In this document: positions 38,601 to 49,839 of the stretch, piece by piece | How the letters are laid out: every line of letters begins with the position of its first letter | Numbering within the stretch: position 1 is the stretch's first letter | DNA from: Muricauda sp. SCSIO 65647 | Lineage (GTDB): Bacteria > Bacteroidota > Bacteroidia > Flavobacteriales > Flavobacteriaceae | Direction: 5' to 3' | DNA: 64,000 nt | Assembly (NCBI RefSeq): GCF_021534965.1 | Contig: NZ_CP091037.1 | Coordinates: forward strand, 598,501 to 662,500 | Position numbers and translations under genes: made by a program | Notes under the pieces: generated by a model | The model's database searches: none | Told to the model about the DNA's origin: nothing | What the model saw: the letters and a program-made list of their open reading frames with translations, nothing else

Positions 38601-39841
38601 CGAACAACGGGTACCTGACCGCCGAGCTCGACGACGACCCCGCAAACGAGATACAGACGCTCTCGATCGCAGGCAGCGACCTGACCATAAGCGGCCCGGG
38701 CGGGAACACCGTGACATTGCCGGCCGCAGGCGCCCCAGACTGGACGACCATCACCAACATACCGGCGGGCTTCGCCGACGACATCGATGACGATACGCAG
38801 CTCGACGAGGCCGCGGTGGATGCCTTCGTGGCGAACAACGGGTACCTGACCGCCGAGCTCGACGACGACCCCGCAAACGAGATACAGACGCTCTCGATCG
38901 CAGGCAGCGACCTGACCATAAGCGGCCCGGGCGGGAACACCGTGACATTGCCGGCCGCAGGCACCGCAGACTGGACGACCATCACCAACATACCGGCGGG
39001 CTTCGCCGACGACATCGATGACGACACACAGCTCGACGAGGCCGCGGTAGACGCGTTCGTGGCGAACAACGGGTACCTGACCACCGAGGCGGATGGAGAT
39101 CCCACCAATGAGATACAGACGCTCTCGATCGCGGGCAGCGACCTGACCATAAGCGGCCCCGGAGGGAACACCGTGACGTTGCCGGGAGCTACCGGTAGTA
39201 TCACATCAAGCACATTAGCCGTTACTGGCGGGGCAAATGTCCTATTCGGCAACGTAACAATTGAAATTGCCCCAAATGGTATAACTCAGACTGAAATGGC
39301 AGGCAATTCAGTTGGCACTGGCGAAATACAACCAAATGCTATTAGTACTTTTAAAATTGCCAATGGCGCTATTCTTAATGAAGATATAAATGCTTCAGCA
39401 GCCATTGATGGAAGTAAAGTGAATCCTGTGTTTACATCACAAATTAATGCTACAGCAGGAATGACGACCGGCGCGGATATTTTAATGAATGGCAACACGG
39501 TTGTCCCCGACTTTGTCTTCCAAAACTATTTTGACGGATACTCTGAATTAAAGAAAGATTACCGGTTTAAGACCTTAGAAGAAATAGAGGCATTTGTCAA
39601 AAAGAACAAACATCTTCCAGGGGTAACTTCTTTAGCACAAGCTAAAAAAGACGGACACTGGAATCTGAGTCAATCCAATCTTCAAAACCTCGAAAAAATC
39701 GAAGAACTGTTCTTGCATACCATCGAGCAAGAAAAGAAAATCAAAACGCTGCAAGAACAGAACCAAGCATTGAACAGTGAACTACTGGCCATAAAAAAAG
39801 ACATGGCCGAGATCAAGGCACTGCTAAAAGCCAAAAATTAA
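35615..39841 (+). CDS. Exported tail-fibre-like repeat protein
   Basis: The 1,408-residue protein has a signal peptide (FLIFGFLAILSGRAQ) and an N-terminal region common in flavobacterial tail-fibre-like surface proteins (VLELESSSRVLVISRM, then ALVFNTDSQCIHYYDGTQW). A long Asn/Gly/Asp-rich stalk follows. Residues of about 627-1190 hold seven full copies and a partial copy of a 77-residue repeat with motifs NEIQTLSIAGSDLTISGPGG, DWTTITNIPAGF and DEAAVDAFVANNGYLT. The C-terminus contains LEEIEAFVKKNKHLPGVTS and a coiled coil (IEQEKKIKTLQEQNQALNSE), resembling the trimerising end of such proteins. It lacks a T9SS sorting domain. The next gene, which has one, begins 3 bp after its stop, so the two products may form one surface structure; that is inference. 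Confidence 0.82.
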   Translation: MRTTYVFLIFGFLAILSGRAQVKIGDNPQNIDPASVLELESSSRVLVISRMSGAQMNALTPLRGALVFNTDSQCIHYYDGTQWINLCEGLNGTTNESLTIVDGELVLTDSEGNSVSVTLESLSELTFSTDAIENANESIIITQNGNNYNFEVGQITGEDNIVDGSINGFLDIQFNSISADQLAPNSVGQEELQDNTVADLEIDYSQVTLNDFTNDAGFINSAQIISPEPGNSLFDNNGAFYDDSQLQTNIADNNNLIGNHISNDLDLSDQNEIQDASEVDVVPNGNLGSDNVQAALVELQGDVDILNSGGANTDEQNLNNNPAIPGNISIDNGNTITINVNDADSNPTNEIQNAAQVSVAANPTNYTQSAANVEGHLEGIDDAIGDILAGGGADGVITNITTSGNNLVVTGAGGAFGGNINLEPLVDNAVSNNGFLTAEVDGSVVNEAITNAELNGNILEITEGGNLITANLSGLSGGGADGVVTGVTLSGTNLIFSGTAPGFVGTVPLGSLDTTLDEAAVDAFVNNNGYLTVELDDDPTNEIEIPAGGTNGQVLATDGAGNYSWATVGGGGLDTNDFITGGVLNNESLELTGTGGAGAIVDLSDFALDTDLAGFLTTEADGDPANEIQTLSIAGSDLTISGPGGNTVTLPAAGAPDWTTITNIPAGFADDIDDDTQLDEAAVDAFVANNGYLTAELDDDPANEIQTLSIAGSDLTISGPGGNTVTLPAAGAPDWTTITNIPAGFADDIDDDTQLDEAAVDAFVANNGYLTAELDDDPANEIQTLSIAGSDLTISGPGGNTVTLPAAGAPDWTTITNIPAGFADDIDDDTQLDEAAVDAFVANNGYLTAELDDDPANEIQTLSIAGSDLTISGPGGNTVTLPAAGAPDWTTITNIPAGFADDIDDDTQLDEAAVDAFVANNGYLTAEADGDPTNEIQTLSIAGSDLTISGPGGNTVTLPAAGTADWTTITNIPAGFADDIDDDTQLDEAAVDAFVANNGYLTAELDDDPANEIQTLSIAGSDLTISGPGGNTVTLPAAGAPDWTTITNIPAGFADDIDDDTQLDEAAVDAFVANNGYLTAELDDDPANEIQTLSIAGSDLTISGPGGNTVTLPAAGTADWTTITNIPAGFADDIDDDTQLDEAAVDAFVANNGYLTTEADGDPTNEIQTLSIAGSDLTISGPGGNTVTLPGATGSITSSTLAVTGGANVLFGNVTIEIAPNGITQTEMAGNSVGTGEIQPNAISTFKIANGAILNEDINASAAIDGSKVNPVFTSQINATAGMTTGADILMNGNTVVPDFVFQNYFDGYSELKKDYRFKTLEEIEAFVKKNKHLPGVTSLAQAKKDGHWNLSQSNLQNLEKIEELFLHTIEQEKKIKTLQEQNQALNSELLAIKKDMAEIKALLKAKN
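37493..39186 (+). repeat. 231-bp coding repeat array, seven full copies plus one partial
   Basis: Copies start at 37493, 37724, 37955, 38186, 38417, 38648, 38879 and 39110 (the last partial), each 231 bp or 77 codons and all in frame. The unit is about 66% GC by count, while the unique parts of the same gene on either side are AT-rich. Copies fall into two types at the linker: GAGCTCGACGACGACCCC or GAGGCGGATGGAGATCCC. Third positions are almost always G or C inside the repeats. Confidence 0.95.
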
Positions 39842-39844
39842 AGG

Positions 39845-41014
39845 GTGAAGCTACTGCTCAACATAGTATTTTTATTGGGTGCGTCGCTTAGCTGCGCCCA
39901 AACCGCCCTGTACAAGAGCGGTAACCTGCAAGTGCACGGTAATGGGCAGATAGGCTTTCATACCGACTTGATCAATGACGGGGTATTTGATAACAACCAA
40001 GGGCTGGTCGGTTTTTATGGTACCGAGACCCTAAATGTGTCGGGCGCCTTTGCCACCCAATTTCAAGATATGGAGGTCATGGTCGATAACGGCTTATCGC
40101 TTAACACGACCATGGCCGTGACCAACAATGCCAATTTTGTGGTGGGCGACATCATCACTCCCAAAAACCTCATCGATGTCTATTTTGAGTTTATGGACGA
40201 TGCCTTTTTCAGCGGTGAGAACGATGCCGCCAAGGTCGATGGTTTTGTCGCCGTTTCAAACAAGCGGTTCTTTTCGTTTCCTGTGGGTGATGCCGAATAT
40301 CTGCGCCCATTGATACTCGATTCTGATAGCAACAACGATCTGGCCCGCTGTGCCTATTTTTTTGAAAATCCGTCGAACCCGACATCGCTTTCAGAGCAGT
40401 TTGATACCGACAGCAGAGTGCGCGATATAGGTGAAATCTCGCCGAACGAATTCTGGATAATACAGGGCAACGTGCCTTCGAGGGTCACCATCAGTTGGAA
40501 CTCTCGTAGCAATCTTTCGGTCTTGGCCTCAACGCCCGAAGACCTTGTCATCGTGGGATACAATATTTCAACGGGCCAATGGGTCATTTTGGGCAATTCG
40601 GCCTTTAGTGGTGACATCGATCAGGGCTTTATGACTTCCGAAACCTTTGTGCCCGATGATTTTGCGGCCATCACTTTCGGCACCGTACCCCTGCCCACCG
40701 ATATTTTTGTAGTGAACAACCCAACTTTGGGGGGCTATTTTGTGAGTCCGAATGGTGATGGCATCAATGATGTTTTGGTCATCGATGGTATGGAAGAATC
40801 ACCCAACAACAGCATTCAGATCTTTAACCGCTTTGGCCAAAAGGTGTATGAAAGAACCAATTACACCAACGAATTCAATGGAACATCGAATTTTGGCAAT
40901 TTTGTGATCAACCGAGATGCAGGGCTCCCCGAGGGCATTTACTACTACTTGGTCACGCTTAACGACATTGATGAGGGCGTTCAATACCAAGGCTTCTTCT
41001 TTTTAGACAGGTGA
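39845..41014 (+). CDS. T9SS type-B sorted surface protein
   Basis: The 389-residue product starts at a GTG codon 3 bp after the tail-fibre-like gene. It has a signal peptide (LLLNIVFLLGASLSCAQ) and a beta-rich body. The C-terminal sorting domain reads FVSPNGDGINDVLVIDG, IQIFNRFGQKVYERTNY and PEGIYYYLVTLND, which is the gliding-motility-associated type-B signal of the type IX secretion system. It should therefore reach the cell surface. Its tight linkage to the repeat protein suggests that one anchors or presents the other. The unusual GTG start and 3-bp gap point to translational coupling. Confidence 0.9.
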   Translation: MKLLLNIVFLLGASLSCAQTALYKSGNLQVHGNGQIGFHTDLINDGVFDNNQGLVGFYGTETLNVSGAFATQFQDMEVMVDNGLSLNTTMAVTNNANFVVGDIITPKNLIDVYFEFMDDAFFSGENDAAKVDGFVAVSNKRFFSFPVGDAEYLRPLILDSDSNNDLARCAYFFENPSNPTSLSEQFDTDSRVRDIGEISPNEFWIIQGNVPSRVTISWNSRSNLSVLASTPEDLVIVGYNISTGQWVILGNSAFSGDIDQGFMTSETFVPDDFAAITFGTVPLPTDIFVVNNPTLGGYFVSPNGDGINDVLVIDGMEESPNNSIQIFNRFGQKVYERTNYTNEFNGTSNFGNFVINRDAGLPEGIYYYLVTLNDIDEGVQYQGFFFLDR

Positions 41015-41062
41015 TTTGGTGTTTCCTTCTGTCTGAATACCATTTTTAAAACTGGCATCTTA

Positions 41063-41090
41063 TTTGTTATGTACGGATTGCATAAGTTTG
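41063..41090 (+). promoter_or_regulatory. Promoter of the M15 peptidase gene, TTTG-N16-TAAGTTTG
   Basis: TTTG at 41063-41066 and TAAGTTTG at 41083-41090 fit the Bacteroidetes consensus with a slightly short spacer, 21 bp before the ATG at 41112. Confidence 0.5.
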
Positions 41091-41111
41091 TTATCTAAAT
41101 ATCCATTGACA

Positions 41112-41846
41112 ATGCAACGACGTTCATTCATCAAAAACTCAGGGTTGGCAGGGCTGGCCGTGACCGCTTTTCCACAGAATCTATTGGGTCCACAAGAAGA
41201 ATTTACTACCGAAGAACTGATGGGCAAGGCCGATATCGCCCTTTTTGGAGAAGGGATCAACTTACGAAAAGAGGCCCACGACGCCTATGTAAAAATGAAG
41301 GAAGCGGCCCAAAAAGAGGGGTTTGACATAAAGATGGTATCGAGTTATCGCGATTTTTACAGACAGCGGTCCATTTGGGAACGTAAGTACATTCGCTTCA
41401 CCGAAGATGATGAAATGCCCCCTTTGGATGCCATTGAGAAAATCATCGAGTATTCGACCATACCCGGCACCAGTAGGCACCATTGGGGTACCGATATCGA
41501 TATTATCGATGGAAATGCTCAGGTCAGTGGCGATGTCTTGGTGACCGAAAAATTTGAAAAGGGCGGTGCCTTCGAAGATCTTAAGCTGTGGCTGGACGAT
41601 AATGCGGAGAAATTCGATTTTCATTTGGTCTATACCGATGATCCCAAACGAAAAGGGTTTAAATACGAGCCCTGGCATTACAGTTATGCCCCACTTTCGA
41701 TACCCATGCTCATCGCGTACCGAAAACTCAATCTGTTAAAATTGCTGTCAAAAGAAGATTTTTTGGGATCTGAGCACTTCACCACCGGTTTTTTGAAGAC
41801 TTATATACAAGACAACATTTTGGATATCAACCAAGATCTTCTGTAG
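41112..41846 (+). CDS. M15-family D-alanyl-D-alanine carboxypeptidase-like protein with Tat signal
   Basis: The 244-residue protein begins MQRRSFIKNSGLAGLAVTAF, a classical twin-arginine signal (RRSFIK), which supports the ATG at 41112 over an upstream in-frame start at 41064. The VanY/M15 zinc site is visible as SRHHWGTDIDI and as EPWHYSYAP, with the earlier SSYRDFYRQRSIWERK matching the substrate-binding motif. Members trim peptidoglycan stem peptides in the periplasm. Export in folded form would use the Tat system, of which tatA is encoded at 29348. The M48 peptidase gene follows 41 bp downstream. Confidence 0.88.
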   Translation: MQRRSFIKNSGLAGLAVTAFPQNLLGPQEEFTTEELMGKADIALFGEGINLRKEAHDAYVKMKEAAQKEGFDIKMVSSYRDFYRQRSIWERKYIRFTEDDEMPPLDAIEKIIEYSTIPGTSRHHWGTDIDIIDGNAQVSGDVLVTEKFEKGGAFEDLKLWLDDNAEKFDFHLVYTDDPKRKGFKYEPWHYSYAPLSIPMLIAYRKLNLLKLLSKEDFLGSEHFTTGFLKTYIQDNILDINQDLL

Positions 41847-41887
41847 CGTTTTTTTGTATCTTACAAGCCACTTGAACACTAACGACC

Positions 41888-42655
41888 ATGAGAAGTAGGG
41901 GCAGCTGGAAAATCCGGATACTGATCGGTCTGGCCATTGTGGCCTTCGCCTTTATTCAACGATGCAACAACAAAGAAGAAAACCCGTATACCGGAAGGGT
42001 ACAGAATATCAATATGACCGCTGAGCAAGAGATTGCCATCGGTCTTCAAAGTGCCCCACAGATGGCCCAACAGCATGGGGGGCTGTATCCTGACGAACGC
42101 TTACAGACCTTAGTAGATGCCGTAGGGCAAAAATTGGTCAATAACAGTATCGCCCGTGAAACACCCTATCAATATGACTTTCATTTATTGGCCGATGACC
42201 GCACCATTAATGCCTTTGCATTACCGGGAGGGCAGTGCTTTATTACCTATGCACTGTTCGAGCAACTCAATGAGGCCCAGTTGGCCGGGGTATTGGGCCA
42301 TGAGATTGGGCATGTCATAGGGCGCCATTCAGCCGAAAGAATTGCCGAGACCAATTTTTGGCGCACCGTCTCAATGGGGGCCAGTGTTGGGGCCGATGCC
42401 GGAGACATTGTGGGCAGTATCGGGCAGAACACCTTACTGAAAAATGGTCGCGGTGATGAACTAGAAAGTGATGAATTGGGCGTGCTCTTCATGATTCAAG
42501 CAGGTTATGACCCAAATGAAATGATCGAGGTCATGAAAATACTGAAAGCTGCCGCAGGCCCCAATAGAGTGCCCGAGTTTCAGAGCACACATCCCGATCC
42601 TGAAAACCGTATTGAAAAAATAAAGGAGGCCATCAAAAAGCATGAAGGTCGATGA
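41888..42655 (+). CDS. M48-family metallopeptidase, membrane anchored
   Basis: The 255-residue protein has an N-terminal hydrophobic anchor (ILIGLAIVAFAFI) and a zinc-protease domain with HEIGH (His138, Glu139, His142) and the downstream third ligand in RGDELESDELG (Glu191). The motif INAFALPGGQCFIT before HEIGH is typical of the BepA/LoiP-like periplasmic group involved in outer-membrane protein quality control. A cysteine follows the anchor (IQRC), but the residues before it are a poor lipobox. The C-terminal STHPDPENRIEKIKE is also a family trait. Confidence 0.88.
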   Translation: MRSRGSWKIRILIGLAIVAFAFIQRCNNKEENPYTGRVQNINMTAEQEIAIGLQSAPQMAQQHGGLYPDERLQTLVDAVGQKLVNNSIARETPYQYDFHLLADDRTINAFALPGGQCFITYALFEQLNEAQLAGVLGHEIGHVIGRHSAERIAETNFWRTVSMGASVGADAGDIVGSIGQNTLLKNGRGDELESDELGVLFMIQAGYDPNEMIEVMKILKAAAGPNRVPEFQSTHPDPENRIEKIKEAIKKHEGR

Positions 42656-42762
42656 TAATCGCTGTTCACCGACTAAATATCATTATTGAACCCTTTTTTG
42701 TACCTTTATAAACCCCAAAGACTTACTACCAGAATTTAAACCCACATAGCTGTGCAGATTTA

Positions 42763-42948
42763 ATGACGAAGACAGACTATATGGGAACTTTTTTACATTT
42801 CAAAAACCTTTATGTTCAAGCCTTTGACAATTGTAAGCCAGAGGTATTGGTCATATTGCTAAAGGCCTATTCCATTTTTTGTGCCATCATGTTATCAATG
42901 GCCGTATATGCTTTTTTATATAGGGCCTTCACAGGATTTGACTTTTGA
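42763..42948 (+). CDS. Small conserved membrane protein, 61 residues
   Basis: The product reads MTKTDYMGTFLHFKNLYVQA at the start and ends with one hydrophobic helix and a short aromatic tail (SMAVYAFLYRAFTGFDF). I associate it with a small flavobacterial family (DUF6747-like) of unknown function. The start may be the ATG at 42763 or the in-frame ATG at 42781. It lies in a gene-poor gap between the M48 gene and a bidirectional terminator. Without that family resemblance it would be marginal, so confidence is moderate. Confidence 0.6.
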   Translation: MTKTDYMGTFLHFKNLYVQAFDNCKPEVLVILLKAYSIFCAIMLSMAVYAFLYRAFTGFDF

Positions 42949-43002
42949 AAAATCAACAAGAATTCATTTACTCTTTTACTTGAACACTATATGTTGTAAA
43001 TG

Positions 43003-43033
43003 AAAAAACCCATTGCAGTGCAATGGGTTTTTT
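43003..43033. terminator. Bidirectional terminator
   Basis: A perfect palindrome with 15-bp arms (AAAAAACCCATTGCA / TGCAATGGGTTTTTT) separates the small membrane protein gene from the convergent ankyrin-repeat gene and has A and T tracts built into the arms. Confidence 0.85.
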
Positions 43034-43054
43034 GATTGATGGATAAACGCGGCA

Positions 43055-43444
43055 TCATTTTTTCATAGCGGCTTCAATAACCTCCAACGCTTCGGTCGCA
43101 TTCGAAAGTTCAGCATGCTTTTTTGCAGTATAGCCTTTGTCACACCTTTTTTTGATGTTGGCACCATTGGCCAGCAAAACTTCCAATATTTCCGCCTTAT
43201 TGTATCGTGCGGCAAAATGAACGGGAGCCATGCCCAAAGATTTCTGATTTACGTCTTCGCCAAGAGCGATCATCTTTTTTACAAGGTCAACATCACCTTT
43301 CATGATCGCCTTACAGAAAGAATTAAGTTCAAAGTCTTCGATTAGGCTAATGTCTTTTGTAACTTTGGCCGTTTCGTCAATAGTACCTGCATGTGCGAAA
43401 CCGAATACACAGGCCACCAATAGTGTCAGGATTGTTTTTTTCAT
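43055..43444 (-). CDS. Exported ankyrin-repeat protein
   Basis: The 129-residue protein has a signal peptide (MKKTILTLLVACVFGFAHA) and about three ankyrin repeats, with MAPVHFAARYNKAEILEVLL and GANIKKRCDKGYTAKKHAEL as the clearest. Ankyrin repeats mediate protein contacts; the partner is unknown. It is a single-gene unit, convergent with the small membrane protein and divergent from gpmI. Confidence 0.85.
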   Translation of the reverse strand: MKKTILTLLVACVFGFAHAGTIDETAKVTKDISLIEDFELNSFCKAIMKGDVDLVKKMIALGEDVNQKSLGMAPVHFAARYNKAEILEVLLANGANIKKRCDKGYTAKKHAELSNATEALEVIEAAMKK

Positions 43445-43644
43445 GATGAATAATTTTTTGATTAATAAAAATGATTGATGCTAAATAGACTCATATTGCA
43501 CAAAAATGTTACACGATTAACAGATATATAACTAAATTTTAACAAGATGCACAACGAGAAGGACTCTTGACCTCTTTTTTCACAATGACCATCATGATTT
43601 TAGCTAAATAGTAACCTAAATTCACAACTGATTTTGAACTAGAT

Positions 43645-47293
<3,649 letters not shown>

Positions 47294-47335
47294 TGTAGGT
47301 GAGCATGGTGTGAAAACCGTTTCGGCATTTCAGCT

Positions 47336-47343
47336 TATCTTTG
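47336..47343 (+). promoter_or_regulatory. Candidate -7 box (TATCTTTG) directly before map
   Basis: TATCTTTG matches TAnnTTTG and ends 5 bp before the ATG at 47349, which would place the transcript start at or next to the start codon. Confidence 0.45.
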
Positions 47344-47348
47344 CGCCC

Positions 47349-48164
47349 ATGATCAATATCAAGACAGCAGAAGAAATCGAACTCATGCGCGAGAGTGCTC
47401 TGGTCGTTTCGAAGACCTTGGGTATGCTGGCTTCTGAAATAAAACCAGGGGCCAATCCTTTGAAGCTCGATAAAATGGCCGAAGAATTCATTCGCGGCCA
47501 AGGTGCCGAACCGGGTTTTTTGGGTATGTACGATTTTCCGAACACCTTGAATTGGAGTCCGAATGCCCAAGTGGTGCACGGTATTCCGAATGAAGAGCCC
47601 TTAAAGGAAGGCGATATCATCTCTGTTGATTGCGGTGCATTGAAAAATGGTTTTTACGGTGATCATGCCTATACCTTCGAAGTCGGCGAAGTGACAGAAG
47701 AAACCAAAAAATTGCTACAGGTCACCAAAGAGTCGCTTTATGTCGGTATTCGTCAGTTTAAATTAGGAAATCGGGTCGGTGACGTAGGTTATGCCATTCA
47801 GAATTTTTGCGAGAGCCACGGGTATGGTGTTGTACGTGAACTGGTTGGCCATGGTTTGGGCACCAAACTCCATGAAACCCCTGAAATGCCCAATTATGGA
47901 AAACGGGGCCGAGGAAAGAAATTCGTAAACGGAATGGTCGTTGCCATAGAGCCCATGATCAATATGGGTACCCGTCGCATCAAGCAGCTAAATGATGGTT
48001 GGACCATACTCACCGCAGATGGTAAACCCAGCGCACATTTTGAGCATGATGTGGCCCTGATCGATGGTAGACCCGAGCTACTATCGACTTTTCAGTACAT
48101 ATACGATGCCTTGGGCATAGTGTCTGATGAAGAAGTAGAGTTCAAAAGACACGAATTTCACTAA
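47349..48164 (+). CDS. map: Methionine aminopeptidase, type I
   Basis: The 271-residue enzyme removes the initiator methionine from nascent proteins. The five metal ligands are all present: Asp94 (SVDCGA), Asp105 (YGDHAYTF), His168 (VGHGLGTKLHE), Glu201 (IEPMINMG) and Glu232 (HFEHDVAL). The ATG at 47349 is chosen because MINIKTAEEIELMRESA is the normal N-terminus; an in-frame start at 47310 would include the -7 box. The GxxExxY gene begins 10 bp after its stop. Confidence 0.95.
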   Translation: MINIKTAEEIELMRESALVVSKTLGMLASEIKPGANPLKLDKMAEEFIRGQGAEPGFLGMYDFPNTLNWSPNAQVVHGIPNEEPLKEGDIISVDCGALKNGFYGDHAYTFEVGEVTEETKKLLQVTKESLYVGIRQFKLGNRVGDVGYAIQNFCESHGYGVVRELVGHGLGTKLHETPEMPNYGKRGRGKKFVNGMVVAIEPMINMGTRRIKQLNDGWTILTADGKPSAHFEHDVALIDGRPELLSTFQYIYDALGIVSDEEVEFKRHEFH

Positions 48165-48174
48165 TTGCACAGAT

Positions 48175-48552
48175 TTGTCAAACAAACTGATTTATAAAGA
48201 CGAATCATACTTTATCATTGGTTTGTGTATGGATGTTCATAAAGAGCTGGGAAAAGGATTTAGTGAAATCGTGTACGGCGATGCTTTGGAATTAGAACTG
48301 AAATCGAATGGGGTTCCATACAAACGAGAGGTAAAATTCGAAATTCAGTATAAAGGAAATGTGCTTCCCCATCATTACTTTGCAGATTTTGTGGTTGATG
48401 ACAAAATTATATTAGAACTTAAGGCAATCGAATCATTAACCAAAAGCCATATCAAACAAACACTCAATTATTTGGCAACTTCAAAATTGAAATTAGGTCT
48501 TTTGGTCAATTTTGGCGAAGACAGTTTAGCCTATAGAAGAGCAATCCTTTAA
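48175..48552 (+). CDS. GxxExxY protein (PD-(D/E)XK nuclease-like)
   Basis: The 125-residue protein carries the naming motif as GFSEIVY in CMDVHKELGKGFSEIVYGDA, followed by a nuclease-like core: FADFVVDDKIILELKAIE has the D...ExK pattern. The family is widespread and scattered in Bacteroidetes, and its biological function is not established. The start is a TTG codon at 48175, because no ATG precedes the conserved residues. Its last 75 bp, together with the downstream gene junction, are repeated three more times in altered form at 48644-49049, so this gene is the probable parent of those fragments. Confidence 0.85.
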   Translation: MSNKLIYKDESYFIIGLCMDVHKELGKGFSEIVYGDALELELKSNGVPYKREVKFEIQYKGNVLPHHYFADFVVDDKIILELKAIESLTKSHIKQTLNYLATSKLKLGLLVNFGEDSLAYRRAIL

Positions 48553-49049
48553 AATTAGTGGGTATTCGTGCAATTCGTGTCAAAAACATTAAAATACCTC
48601 CTTACTTTTATGCCTGAATCAACAAACCCTTAATTACATGACAGCCCCAAAATTGAAGTTGGGCCCAGTAGTAAATTTTAGAGAAGATAGTTTAGCTTAT
48701 AGAAGAGCAATACTTTAAAATTAGTGGGTATTCGTGCAATTCGTGTCAAAACATTAAAATACCTCCTTACTTTTATACCTGAATCAACAAACCCTTAATT
48801 ACATGACAGCCCCAAAATTGAAGTTGGGCCCAGTAGTAAATTTTAGAGAAGATAGTTTAGCTTATAGAAGAGCAATACTTTAAAATTAGTGGGTATTCGT
48901 GCAATTCGTGTCAAAAACATTAAAATACCTCCTTACTTTTATACCTGAATCAACAAACCCTTAATTACATGACAGCCCCAAAATTGAAGTTAGGCCCAGT
49001 AGTAAATTTTAAAGAACATAGTTTCTCCTATAAAAGTGTAATACGCTAA
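48480..49049 (+). repeat. Tandem amplification of a gene junction (about 166-bp units)
   Basis: The first unit spans the true 3' end of the GxxExxY gene and the spacer after it. Units two, three and a partial fourth repeat it at a spacing of 166-167 bp. Each repeat opens with a truncated 3' end of the GxxExxY gene preceded by an ATG: a 26-codon frame (48638-48718, 48803-48883, 48969-49049) beginning MTAPKLKLGP and, in the first two, ending EDSLAYRRAIL. After it comes a stretch resembling the start of the methyltransferase gene (GTGTCAAAAACATT, encoding about MSKTLKYLLTF against the real MSSIFKYTLNL), which stops after 18 codons. The second copy of that stretch has lost one A. These are gene remnants, not called as genes. 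Confidence 0.85.
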
Positions 49050-49074
49050 CCATTTGTAAAAATTCGTGTAATCA

Positions 49075-49839
49075 GTGTCATCGATATTCAAATACACCCT
49101 TAATCTCTTGCCTAGGCCATGGCTGATCAAATTGAGCTATCTGGCAAGACCCGTTCTGGCCTTTTTTCTTAAAGGGAACGAGTATACCGACCCCATTGAC
49201 GGGCAAAGTTTTCGAGCCTTTTTACCCTATGGATATGAAAATACCAGGGAGAACGTGCTATCGCCCTCTACCCTATCGCTTGAGCGTCATCGTTTGCTCT
49301 GGCTTTACCTCAAAAATGAAACCGACTTTTTCTCCAGTAAGCTAAAAGTGCTGCATTTTGCCCCTGAACAAGCATTCTATAAGCGATTCAAAAAGCTCAA
49401 AAATCTACAGTACACCACGACCGACCTCAATTCTCCCCTAGCGGATGTCAAGGCCGATATCTGTGATCTACCTTTTGATGACGGTTCTTTTGATGTCATT
49501 CTTTGCAACCATGTCTTAGAGCACATTACCGATGACAGAAAGGCAATGCGAGAACTGTATCGCATCATGACACCTGGTGGATGGGGCATCTTTCAAATTC
49601 CTCAGGACCTGGGTCGCAAAACCACTTTTGAAGACGATTCCATTACCGACAAAAAAGAACGGACCAGAATTTTTGGGCAATATGACCATGTGCGCATTTA
49701 TGGTCGTGATTACTTTGATAAATTAAGAAGTGTCGGTTTTACGGTCGATGAGGTCGATTATACCAAAAAACTCTCTCAAAAAGAAGTGGGCAGATATCGT
49801 TTGGCCAAAGGGGAAATCATTCCTTTGGTATCAAAATGA
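49075..49839 (+). CDS. Class I SAM-dependent methyltransferase
   Basis: The 254-residue protein has a Methyltransf_11-type domain: LHFAPEQAFYKRFKKLKN at motif I, TTTDLNSPLADVKADICDLP, and FDVILCNHVLEHITDDRKAMRELYRIMTPGG-type residues, of which NHVLEHITDD is diagnostic. The substrate is unknown. The start is a GTG codon at 49075, reached directly after the last junction repeat, and its first 15 or so codons match the truncated 5' ends inside those repeats. Its stop codon directly abuts that of apbE, which is on the other strand. Confidence 0.85.
   Translation: MSSIFKYTLNLLPRPWLIKLSYLARPVLAFFLKGNEYTDPIDGQSFRAFLPYGYENTRENVLSPSTLSLERHRLLWLYLKNETDFFSSKLKVLHFAPEQAFYKRFKKLKNLQYTTTDLNSPLADVKADICDLPFDDGSFDVILCNHVLEHITDDRKAMRELYRIMTPGGWGIFQIPQDLGRKTTFEDDSITDKKERTRIFGQYDHVRIYGRDYFDKLRSVGFTVDEVDYTKKLSQKEVGRYRLAKGEIIPLVSK

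Noticed and set aside
37300-39252. Minus-strand open frame of 650 codons across the 231-bp array
   Set aside because: It is the antisense shadow of the repeat-protein gene; the plus-strand frame has a signal peptide, repeats and a recognisable C-terminus.
48638-49049. Three 26-codon frames as independent small genes
   Set aside because: They are recognisable truncated tails of the GxxExxY gene created by tandem duplication. They are reported as part of the repeat and not as genes until expression is shown.
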